From the NCBI GenBank assembly GCA_027627225.1, contig CM051032.1, forward strand, positions 68,173,320 to 68,237,319: DNA of 64,000 nt, read 5' to 3'. Both the position numbers and the translations under genes were made by a program. The notes below the pieces were generated by a model. That model was not told the origin of the DNA, searched no databases, and saw nothing but the letters and a program-made list of their open reading frames with translations. Position 1 is the stretch's first letter; every line of letters begins with the position of its first letter. Below, piece by piece: positions 56,403-64,000 of the stretch. This stretch comes from Congeria kusceri (taxonomy: Eukaryota > Mollusca > Bivalvia > Myida > Dreissenidae).

Positions 56403-59400
56403 GACGTTTACACAAATCCTATCCAAGCAAGTTTTCTATTTCAGAATTCCATAATCTGAAATTCTGAATCATGTTTCATGCAAAAGTCATTTATAAATGA
56501 CACGAACCATGTATTGTACGAAAATATGATAACCTGCCCAATATGAAAAGATTACACAATGATTGAAAGCGCGATTTTAAGAAAAGGCTTCCCTCGATGC
56601 GCTTGATCAGTATTGTTTATATAAATAACAAAGTTGTTGAGGTGAAACATTTATAGTCTGTGAGTATTTCTTTCCTTTGTAGTTCAGTAGGTTAAAAGTC
56701 TTTACCGTGAACAATTTTTACAAAGCGCAGCACTAGTCAAGTGTTTGAGTCTTACACATTTCTATACAATATTAACTCTTTTATTTATTTATTGTTGTGT
56801 TATTGGGTGTTATATATAATTATTTTGCTTGCGAGAAAGTTCTCTTATACATAATAATTTTGCTTGCGAGAAAGCTCTCTTTTTTTCATATCGTTTTTTT
56901 TCTAATCTGGTTTTATTTATTATAATTTGCGAGAATGCAAACAGCAAGACTTAATTTTAATTATGAAAAAAATTCTTCTGGTATGGTATTTGAGTCAAAA
57001 AGTGTCCAATTCTGGGAACGAACTTCCGAACACTTTAGTTGAAATCCCATTGCTTAATCTGGGCCATTATACAATATGATATATATACTAACAAATGTAC
57101 AAATCCTTTATTCAATCCAAAATACACGTAATATCTCCGGGAATGAAGATTAAAGAACTATGAAAGGACAATTATTATCCTCGTTTGTCAGAATATATCG
57201 ATGTTCTTGATTTGATGATGCAATAATTTAGTCTCTTGGCAATATGCTTTGAAGTATTTATTTATACTTACTTCTAGGCTTAGCAGACAACCCTTTTTTT
57301 ATTTTCAACTCTCTTTTAACATTTAACATATAATCAGTAAGTAATTACAGTTTAACCATAATAATTATGTATATGTTTAACTCTCTTTTAACTTTTTTCA
57401 TTTATAGAGGAAGTAATTACTGTTTATATCCACATGTAAATATTTTGGGAGTGCAATTTCAACAGCACATCATATACAATAAAAGAGCAAGAACCTGTTT
57501 TCAAAAGATACTTGCGTGTCAAAACAAGACATACGTCATATTGCTGTACTTTATTAAATTGCGATACCGTGGATTGTTTCTTATGGCAATGCCGTGAAAG
57601 TTAAACTTTCTGATAAACAAAAAGGTGCCTGGTTAATGATATGCGAGTTCAAGGTCGTGTTCGGAAGAGTATTGTACTGATTAAATTTACACAAACTCAA
57701 TATTGTTTACATGTTCGACTTGACATACTTATTTATCATGGTTTAATGAAAAGAAATGTGAATGCTATTAACCACACAACATGTCCATAAGTAAATTATG
57801 TAAAATGGATTCCGAAACTTTTAGAAGATAAATACTTGTAAATATAATCATGCAACTTTTGTCTGTTTGTTTTTTCTTCTGTGAAGATAATTAGTTTATT
57901 TCTTTATTATCGGGAAGTTTACAAGAATATGGATTATATGTTTATATACTAGTGTTTTTTAAAACTATTTCTATGCAGCAACGTTGATCAATTGTTCTAG
58001 ATTTTCAGGATAAGATATACTTTTTAGCTTAAATATGTCTAAACTATAAAAGTAAAAGTTAACTTGTAAGACAAGCCAGGGGCGTAGCAACCCCTATACG
58101 CATGTGGATTCATAATATTGTTTCGGGTATGCAGCCACCCCAAACCCTACCCACCTAAAGGAAAGTTTGAAAATAATATCAACAAAAATGCCTGACGACG
58201 TTTACAAGATGTGCTTAACAAAAATGCGCATCTGTTCAATTAGTTATTAAGGCAAACATACTAGATCTACACTTTATATTAAAGACAAACAGTTTATAGT
58301 TTGTATAAATAACCTATCATTAAAGCGGGTCACAAAACACATTACGTTTCGACAATTATAAGTGTTTCTCTGAGTTGTTAGCTAGAATGACAGGAGTGAC
58401 GCATGTACAAGTATACATCGATTCAAACTTATCTTCCAAATAGAGTTTTATATAAGAAAATGCTGGTCTGCCGTAGAGAAAACAAAACTGCTTTCTCCGT
58501 GTTGTGCAGACGAATTTGTTTACATCAACAACTACCGTATGGATGGTTATAAAGTGCTATGTGCAAACATTGTCTGAAAAAAAATGTGTGGGGTACAAAT
58601 CACGTGGATTTGTGCCTGCAAGCGATAAACGAACATACTACTCGGCATGCTCTTATATATTTCCTGGGTTATGCCAAAATAAATTGTAGTGAACTTTGGG
58701 ATAAAGCAACATTGTATACAAAAAATAAAATCGGACATACAATTTCAGCGTGTTAGGACATGAATAAGTACGTAAATCGGTAGCTGCCGTTAACAGAAAT
58801 GAATCCAGTTTAATGTTTTCATTAATGACTAGTTTTCGAAAGAAAGTTGAACTTAATAATATGTACATTGTCAGTACTGTTTTTGAGTTAAGATTCGTGC
58901 AAACTTTAACGAGTTAAAATGTAACCGGTAGAACATCGATGTTTTTGAACTTTTTGTTGAGGACGTTTTGACCTTCAACACATCACATTTCGACATCAAC
59001 CCAGAGAACAATAATCCACCAAGAATTTCATTTCGATCAGAACAACTGTGATCGATTAGTGATTTAATTTGTGAAATTTTTGCACAATAATACTTTTCCG
59101 TAAATTGGCATAATTTTATAGATTACCCAGTTAAGATTTCCGTGTGATAAACAGTATTTCTGTTTGACTCCAATGCTTCTAATTCAATGAATTGACAGCC
59201 AATACTAATCAGACACATTAATTTGCTTTTATGCGCTTGCAAAATTAATGTTTTATATGTATATCATATTATTCCGTCTTTGAGCATAAAATCAATCATT
59301 ATTCCATTTTGCACTCATAATATCTCGCATCATGCAAAATAAAAATCATATTCTAAACTTAGACTAAACAAAAACTTAAATACATTAACCACTCCTATAC

Positions 59401-59429
59401 ACGGTAAAATATTCATTTGCGTGTCAGTG
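56403..59429. other. AT-rich interval with small duplications
   Basis: 56,814-56,885 has a tandem pair of ATAATTATTTTGCTTGCGAG / AATTTTGCTTGCGAGAAAG. 57,306-57,425 has two ACTCTCTTTTAACATTT..AGTAATTAC segments. At 58,078 CAGGGGCGTAGCAACCCC resembles a hAT-type terminus without a visible partner. Overlapping frames around 58,504-58,868 on both strands are unsupported. Confidence 0.5.
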
Positions 59430-60388
59430 CCGGGCATATGTGGACTACATACTATAGCAGATATAAAGTTCCTTAGATCATTCTATCAAATACACGATCG
59501 GTCATACAATTATCAGAGGCATTGTCTTTGTAGATCGTGTCTTCTGGACATGGAAATCTACGTAAATCGACAATTGCTGTTGAGTGGCGAATCCTGTTCT
59601 GTTATTGGCGTTTACATTGTTTTTACGAATTTTGTTTGAATATCATATGCAAGTGTTTAATACAGTTTGATGATTGGAACCTGGATTAATGTTTTATGAC
59701 TAAAACAAGATTTGTTTCGTGTGAAGATCCTTTTGTAAACGGGCAAATTTAGCATTTTGGTGTGAATTGTTTCGTTGAATTTCCAGTTGAAATATTAATA
59801 AAATGATTTTGTCTCTTTCACTGAAATGTAACGAGTAGAGTTATTATCATGTTCTAATTTGTTTAGTGACGAAAGGACGTGAAAGAAAAGGCACTTGGGC
59901 ATCTTCCTATAGAACATAACTATATTATTATCTCGAATCTCAAAATAGGCCTCACATTAGGGTTAAGTTTGGGTACAAATGAAAAAAGGAAAAGAAAGAT
60001 CTTATATGGACCATTTACTATGTAGCAGATATGAAGTTCATACGATCATTCTATTAAATACACGATCGGTCATACAATTATCAGGGGCATTTTCTTTGTA
60101 GACCGTGTCTTCTAGATATGGAAATCCACGTAAATCGACAACTGATATTGAGTGGAAAATCCTGTTCTGTTATTGGCGTTTACATATTTTTCGAATTTTG
60201 TTTGAACATCATATGCATGCTTTTCTTACTGTTTGATGATTGGAACCTGGATTAATGTGTTATTACTAAAACAAGATTGTGTTCGTGTGTCTCGCCTAAA
60301 ATCCTTTTGTAAACCGGCAAACTTAGCTTTTTTTGGTGTAAATTGTTTCGTGGAATTTCCAGTTGAAATAGTTAGAATATATAGAGGA

Positions 60389-60958
60389 TATTTGTTTAAT
60401 GCATAGTAAGATCGTGTTTTATTTCATGAGTGGTCATATACACAATATTTTCATGAGTGGTGCAGCCATGAGTGAAAATATATAGTTTCTATGACCACGA
60501 ATGCAATCAAATACGATCTTATACTGTATTAATCACTTTTTATTTCATTTCATGATTTTGAATGATAAATATAAAAAACAAATGCGCGAGATATGCTGAA
60601 GCGACCTAAGTTTTGTGTATTATGACGTCATAAATGTGACGCCATTATCATTCCAAAATTGTCGATCACCGTTGTGGTTGGAACATAGTGCCACTCTTAC
60701 TGCGTCGTTAGACACGCTTAATTATAATTATTTGTTTTTAATTTTATTATGTATTTTCTGTTATTTGAAAAGGCCGATGTTTACACTGACGATTAGGGTA
60801 TTCACATCCTTTCAAAAAATAAACATAAGAACAAAGTTAAAAGTAGTTCCATATAACCAAGAGTGAAATGATCGAATGTTATCATTTCACTCGACCAAGA
60901 GTGAAATGATCGGGTTATCATTCACTGGTATTCACCACTCATTCACCGCATAACATGA
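60389..60958 (+). mobile_element. 556-570 bp dispersed repeat with terminal hairpin, copy 2
   Basis: Inverted relative to 16,879-17,434. The hairpin end comes first (TTTGTTTAATGCATAGTAAG, GATCGT, with CACGAATGCAATCAAATACG opposite) and the CCGCATAACATGA end last. An extra internal duplication of ACCAAGAGTGAAATGATCG is present near 60,857-60,913. The 83-codon frame at 60,615-60,866 lies in the body. Copy 1 does not keep it open along its length. Confidence 0.85.
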
Positions 60959-60993
60959 ATTAAAATTACGTCGCTTTACGTGAAGTGTAACAT

Positions 60994-61254
60994 GGGCCCA
61001 TATTCACAAAGCTCCTAAGGAAAATCTTAACTCAAATCATATCTAAGTAAAAAATAAAAATAATATTTTCTTTGTGAAAATCAGTATTTTATATTTAAAA
61101 TATGGTTATTGTAAAATTAGAAACATCTGTTCATTCTTTACCATAATAAAACAATTTAAGACAAAATAAACTTTACAATGCATGAACCACAGCCTTAAGG
61201 AATTGTATAAATCTAAGGTAAGCTTTCACTAAGGAGCCTTGTGGATATGGGCCC
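60994..61254. mobile_element. MITE with GGGCCCATATTCACAA ends
   Basis: Left end GGGCCCATATTCACAAAGCT, CCTAAGG. Right end AAGGAGCCTTGTGGATATGG, GCCC. Inverted for about 24 bp with three mismatches, length 261 bp, AT-rich centre. It sits 36 bp from the preceding repeat and inside copy 2 of the 59,430 duplication, so it is a separate later insertion. Confidence 0.85.
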
Positions 61255-61405
61255 AGTAAAGGTATTATCATGTTCTCAAATGTTTACTGACGACGAAAGG
61301 ACGTGGAAGAATATGCACTAGGGCATCTTCCTATAGAGCATTGCTATATTATTATCTTGAATCTCGAAAATAGGCCTCACATTAGAATTAAGTTTGGGTT
61401 ATAAA

Positions 61406-62540
61406 AAAAAAAAAAATACAACGTTAAAACAACTTTTCGTTGCGAATTTACTCCGAATCTTGTATTTAAAATTTAAGATGACTCTGAATGAAAGACAGGC
61501 ACACTGATCCGCATCATCTTATTGAGTCTGAAGCATTGAAAGGCGTGCATTGAAACATGCAGCTATTTGGTAATATGAGGTTAAACGAACGATTGTGTTT
61601 AAATTGTATTTTGCGAGTGCATTATTTCATTCCAAAGGATTTAACACAGATAACCACCAATCATGTATCACGTATAAATGACTTGAGAACATTCACTGTT
61701 CAAGCAGTAATATTGACACATTCTTCGTTACTCTCAACATAGATTTTCGTTGCAGTTAATTCAGCTAATACATCTGGTGCCGTCCATGCTGTCTGTAGAT
61801 TGACATTTGGTATAAATAAAAATACCTCAATCTAATTAACTCTATTTAAATATTAAATGTTTAAATATTATTTAAAAATATGTATAGATGATTAGCATTG
61901 TTCTCAGCTTCATTGTTTTTCTTTTTTGACATAAACCTATACATAACTATTTATAAGACAATTTAAATTACAACAGACCATGTTGTTCATAAACTCACAT
62001 GTATTTGCTGATAGTGTATGCCTCACAATTAACATATTCTATATTGTTTGTTTTGTGCGTATTGGAATCATGGGTGTATTGCCTTTTTCCGAAGAAGAAT
62101 CTCGCTATATATAATAAATAATTATGGCAATATTCTGGAAATAAAAACTATTATAATCCTATAAAAAATTAATCGACAATGTTTACTAATCTTTATTTGC
62201 CAGATCTCCGTTTGTTTATATACGAGACGGATATATACAAACGGTGATGTGGCAAATAAACGTATATAATGAAAAGTACAAACACGTTACATTGGATATA
62301 AATATATATTAAAAATATAACGAACGCGTTTCGACAAATTATATATCTTTTTATATGTGGACACCGTAAATCCTTGCGTTGTTATCTCTAATGTTTAGTG
62401 TTTTTTACTTTTTATCGTTTTTAACCATCAATATACATGTCTAGACCAATAATGCAATATTTCAGAGGAGGTTTTATAAAAGTATAATAATACAAATCTA
62501 TAATGAAACCGTCTTAAATCTGGAAGGATTTCACTCGTTT
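61406..62540. other. AT-rich stretch with one hairpin
   Basis: 62,193-62,260 folds into a hairpin: TTATTTGCCAGATCTCCGTT, TGTTTATAT against ATATATACAAACGGTGATGT, GGCAAATAA. A GGACACCGTAAATCCTTGCG phrase at 62,360 is echoed at 63,004. No gene is recognised. Confidence 0.5.
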
Positions 62541-62546
62541 TTGCAG

Positions 62547-62699
62547 TGGCGATGGCAAACCGCCAGTGGGAAGTAACTGCTGCGAGGAGTGTGCAAAACA
62601 AACTCTTCATAGTGGTCTCCCCTGCTGCGCCTATACCCCAAAAAGCAAATCTCCTACTATTTTCCTGCCCATTTACGCAGATGGAATCAGTTTGCAGAT
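62547..62699 (+). CDS. Candidate internal exon, cysteine-rich, unassigned
   Basis: ATTTCACTCGTTTTTGCAG, a good acceptor, precedes an open frame GDGKPPVGSNCCEECAKQTL, HSGLPCCAYTPKSKSPTIFL, PIYADGISLQ, and GTAAAC follows at 62,700. The exon would be 153 bp, a multiple of three. Five cysteines in CC..C and CC spacing suggest a secreted or zinc-binding fold, but I recognise no family. GC content is visibly higher than the flanks and extends to about 62,960, where other frames read NYRGEWNVAGVQEIAKGG and MECSRCARDCKRRNHCEEF. It could be a pseudogene fragment. Confidence 0.35.
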
Positions 62700-63098
62700 G
62701 TAAACAAAATGGACAGAGTGAATGGTATTGTGCGTTGCGTTTTGAATGTTTTGATCATGTGACTAAAACTACGTGAGTTGTGACTTCTTTCCGAGCCAAC
62801 TACAGAGGTGAATGGAATGTAGCCGGTGTGCAAGAGATTGCAAAAGGCGGAATCACTGTGAGGAGTTTGTCAACCTCCACACAGAGATATAACTGGTTCC
62901 GAGCATAGCTCGACTATATCCCTGCCAGCACGAAGTTCCACGTGACCATAGTCAAATCACATGGCGCGAATTAAAATCGTGGACAAGCAGAAAAAAAAAA
63001 ACGTGGACACCGTTTAATTCTTGCATTGTTAATTTTTTTTTTTTTGAATGTCATTGCCTACAAAATGACCCATATCGGACAGATATCTTACTGTTGTT

Positions 63099-63245
63099 GA
63101 CCTGGCAATTGACAGGTGTAATACAAATGCACGTGCAGCCTACTTCTGTAGTTAACCTGTTAATCGATTGGCGCTATACAGATGCCTGTCCAGCCTAATT
63201 CTATTATTCACCTGGCACATGGTCAGGTGCAATACAGATGCATTT
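63099..63245 (+). repeat. Three-unit minisatellite, about 55 bp period
   Basis: ACCTGGCAATTGACAGGTGT, ACCTGTTAATCGATTGGCGC and ACCTGGCACATGGTCAGGTG start units at about 63,099, 63,155 and 63,210. Each is followed by AATACA-ATGC and CAGCCTA-TTCT. Divergence between units is about a quarter of positions by eye. No function seen. Confidence 0.65.
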
Positions 63246-63379
63246 ACACACTTACATTGAATCGAGGTTCATCCAATCTCTGCAATCACATGAGGTTCAA
63301 ACATCAAGCAGAATTCCATATACGGTGTTTTGTTCTAAATTTTACAGAATAATAATTTAAACAGTAGCAAGTAGCAAGT

Positions 63380-63650
63380 TTTCTCATGAAAAAGGGTAAA
63401 TAACTCATGTGTTCCTGGTTCTCTCTGGTCCATCATGGCACCCAGATGAGATCTGATGGTCATGCACAAACTGTGCAAGTTCAGTCAATATCGATATGAA
63501 TATTTGTTCAGGATGAGATGAAGTATGTATGTTGCACAAGTCCATTTTGCTTTCAAGTTTGGTCAAGATTGAATGAAAAGTAGTGTCTCTATCGCGTCCG
63601 TGCGCCTAATTGTTGACGCATTACGGACGACGGACGTATTTCCTATACTG
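63380..63650 (+). mobile_element. Probable solo unit of another tandem-core type element
   Basis: AAAAAGGGTAAATAACTCATG, CTCTGGTCCATCATGGCACC and CAAGTTTGGTCAAGATTGAA are followed by TTGTTGACGCATTACGGACG, ACGGACG. The GACGGACG-type right end resembles the other tandem-core elements in the window. Only one unit and no head are visible. Confidence 0.4.
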
Positions 63651-63670
63651 TAAGAAATAACATATTACTT

Positions 63671-63966
63671 ATGTTGTTGTTTTTTGGATTTCTCGCCGTA
63701 TATAAAAGTATTTTAGTCATATCACGGCGGTCAGTTAACCTACTCTCACTTTTCCTGTGCAAGCTTAGCCGATCTAAGTACTAAGTGCACATACCTAGGC
63801 CAGTAACTGACAACTGCCCTACTTGAATCAGAGTTATGGTAAGAATTGCCGTAGAAATAATTTCATGACCAATCCACACACAAGTTATGTGGCCGGGCTT
63901 GGGAATGAATTCACGAACCCCGGATTGACAGTCCAGCGCTCTACCAACTGAGCAAGCCGGGCCAGG
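63671..63966 (-). mobile_element. tRNA-derived SINE of molluscan type
   Basis: On the minus strand a tRNA-Asp-like head reads GGCTTGCTCAGTTGGTAGAG (A-box, plus coordinates 63,938-63,955), a GTC anticodon position (63,927-63,929) and GGGGTTCGTGAATTC (B-box, 63,907-63,920). The body has GGCAGTTGTCAGTTACTGGC, TGCACTTAGTACTTAG, AGTGAGAGTAGGTTAACTGA and GATATGAC-AAAATACTT, ending CCAAAAAACAACAACAT. From memory this 3' body is shared by SINEs across molluscs. RNA polymerase III would transcribe it. The T-loop is disturbed (GTGAATTC), so it is not a working tRNA gene. The 65-codon frame over it is a shadow. Confidence 0.88.
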
Positions 63967-64000
63967 TAAGTAAATCAAAAACTGGTTAAGCCAGATTAAT

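Larger units (their letters stand above)
59430..61405 (+). repeat. Tandem duplication of about 0.57 kb; second copy interrupted
   Basis: Copy 1 (59,430-59,992) and copy 2 (60,017 to about 60,380 plus 61,262-61,405) share ATACACGATCGGTCATACAA, AGTGG-GAATCCTGTTCTG, GATTGGAACCTGGATTAATG, AATTTCCAGTTGAAATA, CGAAAGGACGTG-AAGAA and AATAGGCCTCACATTAG. A 72-codon frame in copy 1 (59,421-59,639) is preserved in copy 2 except for a TAA. The changes are not mainly at third positions, so selection is doubtful. Copy 1 serves as an empty-site reference for the two insertions in copy 2. Confidence 0.85.

Noticed and set aside
58504..58868. Four overlapping ORFs on both strands as a gene
   Set aside because: Open frames on both strands at once, no motif, no splice support and no homologous copy in the window.
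59421..59639. 72-codon ORF conserved in two copies as a real gene
   Set aside because: The duplicate has an in-frame stop, and changes are not concentrated at third positions. Kept only as a duplication.
63880..63966. Functional tRNA-Asp gene
   Set aside because: The T-arm is disturbed and the sequence continues into a SINE body with an A/C-rich tail, so it is SINE-derived.
63781..63978. 65-codon minus-strand ORF
   Set aside because: Its sequence is the translation of the tRNA-like head and body of the SINE.

Overview
The window is AT-rich, repeat-dense eukaryotic DNA. The best fit is a bivalve mollusc, for three reasons. It holds a tRNA-derived SINE whose 3' body matches what I remember of molluscan SINEs. 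It holds many short elements with 145-180 bp tandem cores, the architecture described for bivalve 'pearl' / Helitron-like non-autonomous elements. It has no compact genes. The species cannot be named from the sequence. No complete host gene is visible, and most open frames are shadows of repeats. The window reads as an intergenic or intronic transposon graveyard.

Layout. 1-5,350: AT-rich DNA, one short 'ATGCCCCCGG' tandem-core element, and a 1.1 kb element with perfect 77 bp terminal inverted repeats (3,481-4,602). 5,360-8,550: a decayed minus-strand LINE with endonuclease, reverse transcriptase (YADD, DFAKAFD) and a C-terminal Cys/His knuckle. 9,949-10,130: a small palindromic element. 10,960-22,140: two diverged copies of a long segment. 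The second copy is split by a 2.76 kb fold-back element (13,925-16,680) and by a 556 bp repeat that recurs inverted at 60,389-60,958. 23,908-32,328: back-to-back tandem-core elements, and a striking 828 bp element of about two dozen TAATTA palindromes at roughly 21 bp spacing (28,209-29,036). 32,330-37,390: nearly featureless. 37,394-46,502: more tandem-core elements and a PIF/Harbinger transposase remnant (41,590-42,110). That remnant faces a short minus-strand ORF with a CRE-bearing upstream region. 49,484-52,800: a LINE 3' remnant, a hAT dimerisation-domain remnant, a GGTACC-centred repeat and two unassigned minus-strand coding-like pieces. 54,266-55,801: a 1.5 kb element with 64 bp inverted ends. 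56,109-61,405: two MITEs and a tandem duplication whose second copy was invaded by two other elements. 62,547-62,960: a GC-richer, cysteine-rich exon-like island. 63,671-63,966: the SINE.

Nothing here forms a working operon or pathway. The genes present are broken transposon genes (LINE, PIF/Harbinger, hAT). The main biology is the variety of non-autonomous elements that share terminal hairpin or inverted motifs while differing in tandem core, and the nesting that lets insertion order be read. All boundaries are by eye, family names above the domain level are inference, and no search was run.
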